From JBBDNV01 sp040877415 (GTDB lineage: Bacteria; Planctomycetota; Planctomycetia; Pirellulales; PALSA-1355): 24,048 nucleotides of DNA. This document shows positions 6,815 through 14,427 of the stretch, piece by piece. The stretch is from contig JBBDNV010000092.1 in NCBI GenBank assembly GCA_040877415.1, positions 1 through 24,048 of the forward strand. Direction: 5' to 3'. Within the stretch, counting starts at the first letter, position 1, and the number at the start of each line of letters is the position of its first letter. The notes under the pieces are model-generated. The model had not been told where the DNA came from. It made no database searches and was given only the letters and a program-made list of their open reading frames with translations. The translations under genes were made by a program, and so were the position numbers.

Positions 6815-9800
6815 CTAGCTGGACGGCGATTCATTGTCGCCCTCATTCGCCGAATCATCGTTGGCCAATAACCGTCGCATCTCCGTTCCCAATCGCTTCG
6901 GTCGATTCACGTATGGTCTTAGCTTTTGGGAGATATGGATGGGCCAAATAAGTCGAGCCAATGCGGAGCGATGCCACTTGAGATTCTGGACAAGCCATGT
7001 ATCCAGGTCCTGCGACAGGCTCGACCATTGCTTCTCGCTTGGAGCGTACTTCGGGTGCGTCAATGTGTGAAGAACGTGACGGCTCACATCGGCAAGGGCC
7101 GTTGAATTCTCTGGAGCGTCGGCACGCTCAGACACGAGTATCTCGAAGGCACGCACAAGTGCGACCGTGAACGCCTTAAGGGCGTCGAGCTTGGATTCCC
7201 TCGCGCCCTTCCACTGATGCTCGCCAAGGATCATGTGAATATCGATGTAGCGATGATCGAGGTTATGCGACTCCGCCAGCGTTCTTGCCCGGTTGAAGAC
7301 CTTCTCTGTGCCCTTGTCATCGCCGCGGGCCAAGTACATGCGCAAGAGATGACAAAGGAGATCTGCTTGTTTCTTCGGACCGGCGCCGCGCGTTAGAGCA
7401 AACTCCAGTTCTTGAATTGAAGCGGCGAACTGTCGGTTGTCATCGTGTATTGCTGCGAGATGGGAAGCACAGGCTACAATCACGATGTCGTCGCCCAAAC
7501 CTAGAGCGCTTGACTTGGCACGCTCTAAGTGAGTGACTGCTTCGCGCCGATTGCCGACGGACTCATGCAACTCACCGAGAGTTAGGTCATACCGACAGGA
7601 ATCAAGGTATCGCGCAAATGTCTGTTCGTGCATTTGTAGCTCGCGCAGAGCGGCACTAGGCTGGCCGACCCATTGGAGAAACCGCGCATAGTTCAGAGCG
7701 ATACGCGGCGCCATCGCAGCCTGACCATGGCGAGTTGCTTCCGTCAATGCGAGCTTGTATCTCGATCGTGCCAGTTTGACGCGAGCTTGCTCACAGGCCA
7801 AGTTTGCAAGGCCTTCCAACGCTCGAATGTATTCACTCCAGCACTCCTTGCTCAGGGCACGATCTCTGCATTGAGCGAAGATGCGGGCGGCACTCGGTTC
7901 ATCGCCGTTTTGCTGCACAGCCAAGGCTCGGTTGTGCGCGATTGAAATCGCGCTTTCGTGGCTTCCTCGTTGGACGGCGACGCTTTCGGCCTCTCCAAGT
8001 GTTTGGGCGGCTTCCGCAAATCGTCCCACCTTTCTAAGCGATTCGCCCAGGTTGTTGAGCGATATTTCCGTTTGGACTAAATCTCCGGAGCTTCTAGCTA
8101 AGCGAACAACTTTCTGATGAAGCGATATCGCCTCCTCAATCCTGCCTAGTTCCTGTAAACAAACTCCGCGTTGATCAATTGCGGCGCGCATCTGGGTATG
8201 AAGATTCGACGACCGCGCAAGTGCTTCCGATTCTCTCAGAACCTTCAATGAATCTAGGTAGTACCCGGATTGCCACAACCAACAATGCAACTCACCGAGA
8301 AGTTCGACCGGCCTTGAACGTTCCTCAGATACTTTTCTGGCGAAGAGAATTGCATTCCGATATGCCTCTCGAACCCTCCGTGGATCCGAATTGGATTGAG
8401 CAAGCGCTCGAGCCGTTGTCGTCCAGAGTTGCGCCGCGATCACCGGTTGGCGCCTTTTCGTTATCGCGAGCCCTTTGAGTTTCTCGAGATCTGGGGCACC
8501 AAGCGCCCCTTTACTTAGCGGACGGAGTCGATCGACCAGGCACCGCACCACCCAGTGAGGATTGTCTGTGTTGAATGCAATTTGAAGAGCCTTTCCAATT
8601 GTTCTACGCCCGAGGGTGACATTGCCTCTAAGGATTTCAAGAATTCCACAACCATGAAGTGCGCACACTTGACTCTCTAGGGATCGAGTGGACTTGGCAA
8701 CCGTCAGCAGATTCGTGAAAGCTTCCTTTGCCTCATTGAACCTCTTCAATTCAAAGAAGACGCAGCCCAGGCCGGTCGACGCCAACATTTGAATGTCTTC
8801 GTATCCGCACTCGACTGCGATGCGATGGGACCGCTTCAGGCATTCAATGGCTTTCCGGAGGCGTCCGGACGCCCGATGCGCGTTACCGAGATTGTGCAGC
8901 GAGAGCGCCTGTTCATATGGCAGATCCAGGCGCTCGCCGACCGCGAGGCACTTCTCGTAGTGACGGATCGCGCGATCGTGATTGCCATTTACCGCCTCAA
9001 TATTCCCAAGTTGCAGTTCCGCTGCTGCGAGTCCCTTGCGATCTCGCCCTTTTCGTTTGAGCCGAATGCTTTCACGCAAAAGCTCCTTGGCTTGATCGGG
9101 CGCCGAGCGTCCGATTGACTCAGCCCAATTTCCTCCTGCACGGGCCGCCAGGACCAAATCCCTTTTTGCTAGACCGTGTTGTCTGGCGCGTTTATACCAA
9201 CCAATCGCCGCATCCGTCCTGCCCGCTTTGAAGCACGCCACGCCCGCATTCAGATATGACTGGCCAACCCAGAACGGCTTTCGATGCTTCTTGGCAAGCA
9301 TCCGAAGGTTCTTGAAGCTGGCCAACGCCTCATCGAATCTACCCGCATGCGAAAGGCAGATGCCGAGAGCGTTGTAGAGCTCTAGCCGCGTCTCTAACTT
9401 CAGCTTTCGGAACGCCTTCGGCAATCGGAAGCTCTTCAGAGCGCTAATGTAGAGGCTGTTCCATTTCCCGAGTTGGACGGCTGACGCCACGGAGGTCAGC
9501 AGGATTACTGCGTCCTCAAGTCGACCGGCGGTGATGTAATGGAGTGCAAGGCATGGAGCCATATCCATATACAACCCAAGGGGCTCCAACGTGGAGATCC
9601 ATTGCCGCTCGAACTCCTGTCGTTCTTTGGGAGCCTCAAGCAGAGTCGATACTAGCTGTTTGGGGATGTACAGCAATCTTCCGTGCTTGAATAGGAGCTT
9701 GTGTGAAACGAGCGTCCGGGTATACCTTGCCCAATCGATGTCCTTAAATAGGACCCTAAAATGGTCGACAGTGAGCGGCATTCCAGAGGTTGCAACGAGT

Positions 9801-10375
9801 CCCAGAATTCGACGCACAACTGGGCTAAGGATCGATGCATGTGGGCGCACTGACTTTCCTCGTACCTGGGCGATGACCGACGATTCGCGGTAAGCCGACT
9901 TACACTTCAATACAAGGGCCGCAGAGATGCCATCAATGCCATCTTCGTCCAGCGAAAGATAGATGCGGTGATCCGGTAGACCAACCAACTGACTGTCGTC
10001 AATCCGGATAGGAAGGATCGACTCAACCTTGCGTTTTTTCTCTTCACGCTTTGCGATCCCGAATTCGAAAAGCGGCCAATCTCTGGTGACGTAGTGCTGA
10101 GAAATGAATGGTACGACAAACCGGGATCGCGGGCCGCAAATTTGCTTGAATTCGTCTTGTGATTTTCCCCACAGGTATGATTTATGGTCGTGATCGTAGA
10201 AGACTCGAAGCCCCGAAGAGGTAAGCTTGCCAGCGAGTGTCCGCGCAAGCTTTCTATCCTCTCCCGCAAAGGAGAGGGCAGCGTCATAATCATACGACGG
10301 GGGCGCGTGTCTGCGCTGATCACGCTGGCTCCGCTGAGCACGCGAAATTCTTCTGAGCGAAGTTTTCTTCGGCAT
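6815..10375 (-). CDS. TIR domain / winged-helix / TPR-array protein, probable immune effector
   Basis: Encodes 1186 residues from ATG 10375; no good SD is visible. A basic tail (1-25) leads into a TIR domain (about 28-143): 'YDAALSFAGEDRKLARTLA', 'GLRVFYDHD', 'LWGKSQDEF', 'RFVVPFISQHYVTRDWPLFE' with Glu104 at the place of the catalytic glutamate of NAD-cleaving TIRs, then 'LPIRIDD'. Residues about 184-245 look like a winged helix ('SPVVRRILGLVATSG...FKHGRLLYIP') of the kind seen after NB-ARC/NACHT modules, yet no Walker A or B motif is present. From about 330 to 1090 there are at least 15 TPR-like helix pairs of 34-40 residues ('LSLHNLGNAHRASGRLRKAI', 'ISLNNLGESLRKVGRFAEAA'). GC content is visibly lower than in neighbours. 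Likely role: TPRs sense a trigger and the TIR cuts NAD or makes a signal nucleotide. That role is inference. Confidence 0.9.
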   Translation of the reverse strand: MPKKTSLRRISRAQRSQRDQRRHAPPSYDYDAALSFAGEDRKLARTLAGKLTSSGLRVFYDHDHKSYLWGKSQDEFKQICGPRSRFVVPFISQHYVTRDWPLFEFGIAKREEKKRKVESILPIRIDDSQLVGLPDHRIYLSLDEDGIDGISAALVLKCKSAYRESSVIAQVRGKSVRPHASILSPVVRRILGLVATSGMPLTVDHFRVLFKDIDWARYTRTLVSHKLLFKHGRLLYIPKQLVSTLLEAPKERQEFERQWISTLEPLGLYMDMAPCLALHYITAGRLEDAVILLTSVASAVQLGKWNSLYISALKSFRLPKAFRKLKLETRLELYNALGICLSHAGRFDEALASFKNLRMLAKKHRKPFWVGQSYLNAGVACFKAGRTDAAIGWYKRARQHGLAKRDLVLAARAGGNWAESIGRSAPDQAKELLRESIRLKRKGRDRKGLAAAELQLGNIEAVNGNHDRAIRHYEKCLAVGERLDLPYEQALSLHNLGNAHRASGRLRKAIECLKRSHRIAVECGYEDIQMLASTGLGCVFFELKRFNEAKEAFTNLLTVAKSTRSLESQVCALHGCGILEILRGNVTLGRRTIGKALQIAFNTDNPHWVVRCLVDRLRPLSKGALGAPDLEKLKGLAITKRRQPVIAAQLWTTTARALAQSNSDPRRVREAYRNAILFARKVSEERSRPVELLGELHCWLWQSGYYLDSLKVLRESEALARSSNLHTQMRAAIDQRGVCLQELGRIEEAISLHQKVVRLARSSGDLVQTEISLNNLGESLRKVGRFAEAAQTLGEAESVAVQRGSHESAISIAHNRALAVQQNGDEPSAARIFAQCRDRALSKECWSEYIRALEGLANLACEQARVKLARSRYKLALTEATRHGQAAMAPRIALNYARFLQWVGQPSAALRELQMHEQTFARYLDSCRYDLTLGELHESVGNRREAVTHLERAKSSALGLGDDIVIVACASHLAAIHDDNRQFAASIQELEFALTRGAGPKKQADLLCHLLRMYLARGDDKGTEKVFNRARTLAESHNLDHRYIDIHMILGEHQWKGARESKLDALKAFTVALVRAFEILVSERADAPENSTALADVSRHVLHTLTHPKYAPSEKQWSSLSQDLDTWLVQNLKWHRSALARLIWPIHISQKLRPYVNRPKRLGTEMRRLLANDDSANEGDNESPSS

Positions 10376-10529
10376 CGTACTGCAATCGCAACACCTTATG
10401 GTTTATGCGTTCCCGATGTCATTCTATGCGAAAGCGAGCGGCGTCCACAGGCACTGCTTCGCGCAGTCGCCAACACGACGCCGTCGCAGCGCGTCGAGCA
10501 AGGCGTTTGCCCGTTGCGTCAAAATCAAT
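10376..10529. other. Upstream region of the TIR-TPR gene
   Basis: Non-coding by inspection. CATAGAAT (- strand, near 10425) could include a -10 (TAGAAT), but no convincing -35 is present. A - strand open frame over this stretch that reads 'VAGIEPAIDF' is a well-known kind of spurious frame produced by tRNA 3'-end sequence and is not a gene. Confidence 0.4.
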
Positions 10530-10555
10530 CGCGGGTTCGATTCCCGCGACCCCGA
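10530..10555 (+). other. tRNA 3'-end fragment (T-arm plus acceptor strand), candidate attachment scar
   Basis: GCGGG (10531-10535), the 7-base loop TTCGATT (10536-10542) and CCCGC (10543-10547) form a perfect tRNA T-arm with the invariant TTC. They are followed by a 7-base acceptor strand GACCCCG (10548-10554) and discriminator A (10555). The matching 5' acceptor strand CGGGGTC and the D- and anticodon arms are absent in the preceding 100 bases, so this is only the 3' end. Such fragments are left at the far end of elements that integrate into tRNA genes. With this orientation the element would lie to the left, the side that holds the TIR-TPR gene. No integrase is visible in the window. Confidence 0.5.
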
Positions 10556-11396
10556 TCAAATCTGAGTTTCGACGATTGCCAAGATTGTCGTCCGTAGCAC
10601 TTGCGGTAGCGTGCGCCATTTTGCGATCACTTGCTGCAAGCCGCCATCGAGGCCGTTTCGGTCGCCAACTGCGTCGGATTCTGCGTCGCGCGGGTTGAAA
10701 AATGCGGGTTTTCCCGAGGAATTTGCACCTTGTTCGGCTCCCCGTGGTATTCAAGTTTTTTTGCAAAACCCAGCACGCGGAGGTAGCGCGTCTTTCGGGG
10801 GAGAAAGGGGGACAGGTTCCATGCTGGCAAGATAGGCAGTCTTTCTAATGCTGTTGAAGATTCGCCGGGCAACCGGTTCGCGGTCCGCTCGGAATCGAAG
10901 CCCAGCGACGAAGTCTTCAGCACGCTTTCCAACGGCGCGGTGACGCTGCCCCCAGCGAGGCTGTGCAAGGACACCAGCGCATGATTCGCCACAGGCCTGA
11001 GGCTACATGCCCCAGCCGACCAGAACCCGTTCCTCACTGACCCCCAGCCCCCGATCTCCGACCCCAGAACAGTGGCCGAAAACGTCCATTGCACGCCGCG
11101 CAGAATTCTGTTTTAAGCAATGATGGACCACTTTCGACGCGCGCCAAAGTTTTTCACTTCGGGGGGTGCGTTGAAATGGCGCGCTCAGGAAGAATCTAAA
11201 TCCAACGCGCGCCGACACTTCCGCGCGGCTCGGGCCTTTGTTCGCGCGCACGCTGTATAGCTATGAAAAACTCCCCACCCAAAATCAGGCCAATTGGCCT
11301 GTTTCTGAAATTCAAAAACAGCCACCCCTCGCGACTCTGCCGCGTTAGCCCCCGGCTTTGCCGGGGGATCCCTCGCTGTGCATGCCGCATGGCCCG
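10556..11396. other. 841-base stretch without a recognised gene
   Basis: No full gene was recognised. One + strand frame ending at TGA 10982-10984 has a protein-like composition ('FAVRSESKPSDEVFSTLSNG') but no start codon and no family resemblance, so it may be a decayed gene end. At 10806-10819 the sequence GGGGGACAGGTTCC resembles an arm of REP-type elements, but no partner arm was found nearby. The last part holds the hairpin at 11349-11367. Confidence 0.5.
11349..11367 (-). terminator. Strong triloop hairpin downstream of the GspF-type gene
   Basis: CCCCCGGC (11349-11356) and GCCGGGGG (11360-11367) form an 8-bp GC-only stem with loop TTT, 30 bases past the stop of the - strand gspF-like gene. 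There is no T-run on the - strand after it. It could stop transcription or be a REP-like element; the triloop design recurs elsewhere in the window. Confidence 0.45.
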
Positions 11397-12440
11397 TTAG
11401 ATCGGCTTCAGCGCGTCGCGAATGGGGTTGAGATAGGCGTTGATGAACACCTGGTAGATCAGGTAGATGATCACCCCCGCGATCAGCGCCATCACGGCAA
11501 AACCCAACAGGACGGCCATCACGTTCATCGCCGCCCGCGCTTCGTCCTGATACTGGGCCGACAGGTTGCCCATCGACTCCACGAGCTGGCCGCTCTCTTC
11601 TCCCACTCGCACCGCGTCGATGAAGTGCACCGGAAACGCCCGGGTTTCCGCGAGCGCCTCGTGAATTTCGCGGCCCGAGCGAATCGCCCGCAGCACGCGA
11701 TCGATGTGTTGCGTGTACAGGACGTTGTGCGTGTTGCCGAGCGACAGCTTCATGGCGCTGCGCAGATCCATGCCCGAGTTCAAGGTCACGTGCATGGCCC
11801 AGGCCATCCGCGCCATGGCAAACGTTTCGAGCGCGGTGCCGAGCGTAGGCACGTACATTAGCGCGCGCTGAATCGGCGAGACCCACAGCACTCCGCGCAC
11901 CATCGCCCGCACCAGGAGAAACAACGCGAACCCGACGATTGCCAGAAACGCCAGGTAGGTCATCAAGCCGCCGGCGCCCTTGAGCCCGAAACCCAATAGA
12001 TCGACGCCCGTGTCGGCCAACTGCGGAATCGCGCCCATCACGTAGATCAAAATGCCCACCACGCCAAGGGCCAGCGTCAGTTCGATGGCCGGGAAGGTGA
12101 GCGCCGACAACAGGGCGCGGCGCAACCGCACCTGGTGCTCATAATGATCGGCCAGCCGGCGAAACACCTCGGCCAGTTGCCCGCTCTGTTCGCCCACCTT
12201 GACCAGCTCGCGGAAGAATTCGGGGAAGTATTTGCCCGTCTGCTCGATCGAATCGCTGACCGACGCGCCGCGCTGGACGCCTTCGTTGATTTGGGCGAAC
12301 CGGCTGCGGCCAGAGCCTCGCGCGGCGCCCGCTTCGCGCGACCAAACGGTCCGCGCGTCGACGCCGGCGCCCAAGGAGGTCGCCAACCGCCGGCACAGCG
12401 TCGCCAAAGGTTTCGTGCCGATCCGCGGTGGGCCGATCAT
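11397..12440 (-). CDS. GspF/PilC-type inner-membrane protein (type II secretion/type IV pilus platform)
   Basis: Encodes 347 residues from ATG 12440, chosen over a TTG at 12446 because GGAG sits 9 bases before the ATG and only 3 before the TTG. Two T2SSF domains are visible, each with the conserved motif: 'KVGEQSGQLAEVFRRLADHY' (81-100) and 'RVGEESGQLVESMGNLSAQY' (278-297). Membrane helices lie at about 117-138, 158-180 and 308-332, the family's usual topology. GspF/PilC forms the inner-membrane platform that links the assembly ATPase to pseudopilin polymerisation. No ATPase, pseudopilin or secretin gene is nearby, so it is an orphan that would work with partners encoded elsewhere. The protein is somewhat shorter than typical GspF (about 400), lacking part of the N-terminal cytoplasmic region. 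It is separated from the upstream secreted-protein gene by a terminator. Confidence 0.88.
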   Translation of the reverse strand: MIGPPRIGTKPLATLCRRLATSLGAGVDARTVWSREAGAARGSGRSRFAQINEGVQRGASVSDSIEQTGKYFPEFFRELVKVGEQSGQLAEVFRRLADHYEHQVRLRRALLSALTFPAIELTLALGVVGILIYVMGAIPQLADTGVDLLGFGLKGAGGLMTYLAFLAIVGFALFLLVRAMVRGVLWVSPIQRALMYVPTLGTALETFAMARMAWAMHVTLNSGMDLRSAMKLSLGNTHNVLYTQHIDRVLRAIRSGREIHEALAETRAFPVHFIDAVRVGEESGQLVESMGNLSAQYQDEARAAMNVMAVLLGFAVMALIAGVIIYLIYQVFINAYLNPIRDALKPI

Positions 12441-12542
12441 CGCCAAAAACTCCGAGCCCCGTGAAACTTGCCTCCCAACCGTTTAGCTTAACCCCTCGCG
12501 CCACCCGGGCAAGCAAGGTCGAGGTCTCGCCGCGCAAAGAAA

Positions 12543-12582
12543 GGGCCCGTTCAACGGCGCTAAGACGCGTTGAACGGGTCCC
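12543..12582 (-). terminator. Intrinsic terminator after secreted protein copy A
   Basis: GGGCCCGTTCAACG (12543-12556) pairs with CGTTGAACGGGTCC (12568-12581) with a single G-T pair, giving a 14-bp stem and an 11-base loop. On the - strand it is followed by TTTCTTT. It lies 67 bases past the stop of the 12649 gene and about 100 bases upstream of the gspF-like gene, so it separates the two transcription units. Confidence 0.75.
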
Positions 12583-12648
12583 CAGATGGCCCGCGCAGTT
12601 GTTATCGAATGCGCTGCGCCCGAACTAGCATCGGCCCAGCAACACAGC

Positions 12649-13083
12649 TCAAAAGGCACTCGTGCTGGCGCCGCCGCCGCTGATGCCGCCGACCGCATGG
12701 ACGCCAAGCGCGAACCCGGTCGGATCCTGCGCATAGAGGACCTCGATCTGGCCGGCGAAGCTCAGGCTCTGGCCGGCCGCCGCCGAATCCTTACCGAGCC
12801 ATTGGGCGCCGGCTTCGTAGTTGTTCGCCGCCGTTGTCGCCGGTCCGCTCGGGAAGCTGCCCCAGGGGGTGGTGGTCACCGGCTGGTGCACCGCCAAGCT
12901 GCCGCCCGAAACGCTGGCAAACGTGCCCTTACCGCGGACGGCCAGGCCGTCGCTGTCCGACATCGTTTGCATACTGCCCAAACCCATGTTGCCGAGAGTC
13001 GACTTCGAAACGGCCAATTCGTTGGCGGAAGCCGACGCGGCACATAACATCATCACACCACAGGTAATCGCCACGCTCTTCAT
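12649..13083 (-). CDS. Small secreted protein, paralogue A of a tandem pair
   Basis: Encodes 144 residues from ATG 13083, with GAGG 9 bases upstream. A 16-residue extension from an earlier start lacks a ribosome site and would bury the signal peptide. The signal peptide is residues 1-21 (MKSVAITCGVMMLCAASASA, cleavage before NELAV). The mature part begins 'ELAVSKSTLGNMGLGSMQTM' followed by 'SDSDGLAVRGKG', then a Gly/Ser/Ala/Thr-rich stretch, 'NNYEAGAQWLGKDS' and 'GQSLSFAGQIEVLYA'. About 60% of positions match the paralogue at 13593-14018. The 'LGNMGL-x-x-M-x-x-MSD-x-x-G-x-x-VRG' motif recalls planctomycete hypothetical secreted proteins. No enzymatic motif or cysteine is in the mature part. 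The function is unknown; an exported structural or matrix role is a guess. Confidence 0.82.
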   Translation of the reverse strand: MKSVAITCGVMMLCAASASANELAVSKSTLGNMGLGSMQTMSDSDGLAVRGKGTFASVSGGSLAVHQPVTTTPWGSFPSGPATTAANNYEAGAQWLGKDSAAAGQSLSFAGQIEVLYAQDPTGFALGVHAVGGISGGGASTSAF

Positions 13084-13311
13084 GGACTGTGTCCTCGTGA
13101 AAGTGGAATCAAAGTAGCACAACGCTCTCAAGATGGCGGGTCAACATGCTCCCGCTCGGGGGAGACCGAACAACATCTTGGGGCCCGGCGAGTGCGCTTC
13201 CGGTTCCCGAAACAATTGACGCTGTACAGCGGGCAATTGTATAGATTGGATAGAATAAATAGATTGTATAATCTAAATAGATTAGATTAACTGGAGTGAT
13301 TTTGTTGTCAA
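13084..13311 (-). promoter_or_regulatory. Promoter and long leader of paralogue A
   Basis: On the - strand, TTGACA (13306-13311), 16 bases, then TAATCT (13284-13289) gives a plausible sigma-70 promoter and a leader of about 195 bases. The promoter-proximal part is extremely AT-rich (about 13238-13300); the distal part is GC-rich. It includes a hairpin-forming CTCCC...GGGAG element near 13150 and the conserved blocks AAGTGGAAT (near 13098) and GGGGCCCGG (near 13180), which recur in the leader of paralogue B. The -10 is weak; conservation between the copies is the main support. Confidence 0.5.
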
Positions 13312-13592
13312 TAGACGCGCAGCGTCATTTCGTCAACACGCCCCCCGAAAGAGCCGGATCCGCCTGCAATTTGCGGCATTTCATGGCATGGGAAGCCACG
13401 TAGGCGCGGGCGAGCTCAAGCCAAATCGCCCTTTGCGAAACGGCCGAGAGTGGGTTTGCCAGGCCGCCAGTCATATGAACGAGCGGGGCGGATGCCGGTG
13501 GCCCTGAGCGTTGCTCATACCTGGCCCAAGCAGACTGGCATCGCAAGCGATTCCTGGAATGCTCGGCTAGAGTCGATCGGCCAGTTAAGATC
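13312..13592. other. Spacer between the two paralogues
   Basis: About 280 bases with no convincing gene. A - strand frame here overlaps the end of paralogue B and has no recognisable features. No clear intrinsic terminator for paralogue B was found, so it may read through toward paralogue A. Confidence 0.45.
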
Positions 13593-14018
13593 TTAGTTGG
13601 CGATCGTGCCCGTAACGCCCGTTGCGATGTGGGCACCGAGCGCGAGGCCCGCCAGATCGGGGCCGACGAACTGGGCCTCGACGTGCCCGGCGAAGCTCAG
13701 GCTTTGGCCGTTGGCCCCTGAGTTCTTGCCGAGCCATTGGGCCCCGGCTTGGTAATTGTTTGAGGACGTCGTCGCTGGTCCGGCGGCGTGGCTGCCCCAG
13801 GGACTGGTGGCGACTTGCTGCTGGGTAGCCGTGCTGCCGCCCCACACGTTGGCGTAGGTCCCCTTACCGCGGACGGCCAGGCCATCGCCGTCCGACATCC
13901 GGTGCATACCGTCCAAACCCATGTTCCCCAGAGCAGAATCTGAAACGGCCAGATCATTCGCGGACACCGTTGCCGCAAGCAACAGCAAACCTGCACAGCT
14001 AATCGCAACGCTCTTCAT
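13593..14018 (-). CDS. Small secreted protein, paralogue B of a tandem pair
   Basis: Encodes 141 residues from ATG 14018 (MKSVAISCAGLL); a start six codons earlier is possible but lengthens the signal peptide without gain. The signal peptide ends about residue 21 ('ATVSA' before NDLAV). The mature region repeats the paralogue A plan: 'DLAVSDSALGNMGLDGMHRM', 'SDGDGLAVRGKG', 'SPWGSHAAGPATTSSNNYQA', 'GAQWLGKNSG', 'GQSLSFAGHVEAQF'. No cysteine or catalytic motif is in the mature part. The tail after residue ~118 diverges most, so the middle and the MSD-x-DGLAVRGKG block are the constrained parts. The function is unknown. It is transcribed away from tyrA and lies about 510 bases upstream of paralogue A on the same strand. 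Confidence 0.82.
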   Translation of the reverse strand: MKSVAISCAGLLLLAATVSANDLAVSDSALGNMGLDGMHRMSDGDGLAVRGKGTYANVWGGSTATQQQVATSPWGSHAAGPATTSSNNYQAGAQWLGKNSGANGQSLSFAGHVEAQFVGPDLAGLALGAHIATGVTGTIAN

Positions 14019-14236
14019 TTGACGAGGCCTTTGCAAAAAGTGGAATTAACGTGGCGCGGCTGCTCCCCTAGATGGGTGCGACCTGCTCCCACGGGGGAAG
14101 ACCGAAACTCTGGGGCCCGGAGGATGCCCTTTAGGCCCAAAAACGCGATCAATCATGCAGCTTGGTATAAATGAGTAGATTACATCAAATACATAGAATG
14201 GAATGGGTATACTAATTGAGATAATTATGCTGTCAA
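14019..14236 (-). promoter_or_regulatory. Promoter and long leader of paralogue B
   Basis: On the - strand, TTGACA (14231-14236), 16 bases, then TAGTAT (14209-14214) gives a promoter and a leader of about 190 bases. As in the paralogue A leader, an AT-rich block (about 14160-14230) precedes a GC-rich block with CTCCC...GGGGGA, GACCGAA, GGGGCCCGG and AAGTGGAAT in the same order. Both the promoter and the leader were therefore copied with the gene. Confidence 0.52.
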
Positions 14237-14427
14237 GTGACACCCCAAATTGGGGTCGATCAGCCTGGCTACCGCTACAGATTTGATAGTCGATCGCGGG
14301 CGCCGAACCGCCGCTGCGGGCTTCCTGGTGTAAAACCGAATCGGCGGTACAATCTGGGCCTTTCCATCGCTTTCGGGCGCAGACCCATCGGCGGGCTCCC
14401 AAGGGGCTGCCGGCTTCGCGGCCAGCT
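14237..14427 (+). promoter_or_regulatory. tyrA: Upstream region of the tyrA-purSL-purQ operon
   Basis: A good -10 (TACAAT, 14348-14353) lies about 75 bases before the tyrA ATG, but no matching -35 is present (CTGGTG at 17 bases). A near-perfect palindrome, CCCCAA and TTGGGG around one central A (14243-14255), could be a protein-binding site shared with the divergent paralogue B promoter. Confidence 0.35.

Noticed and set aside
10500..10560. Complete tRNA gene
   Set aside because: Only the T-arm and 3' acceptor strand are present; no D-arm, anticodon arm or 5' acceptor strand can be formed from the upstream bases.
10419..10766. - strand frame containing 'GVAGIEPAIDF'
   Set aside because: This peptide is a typical artefact of translating tRNA 3'-end sequence; the DNA is better explained as a tRNA fragment.
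10806..10819. REP element linked to a tyrosine transposase (GGGGGACAGGTTCC)
   Set aside because: Resembles one arm of such repeats, but no complementary arm or transposase gene is visible, so it is only mentioned in the intergenic entry.
13325..13636. 103-codon - strand frame between the paralogues
   Set aside because: Overlaps the end of paralogue B, has no ribosome site, signal or recognisable motif, and an Arg/Ser/Ala shadow-like composition.
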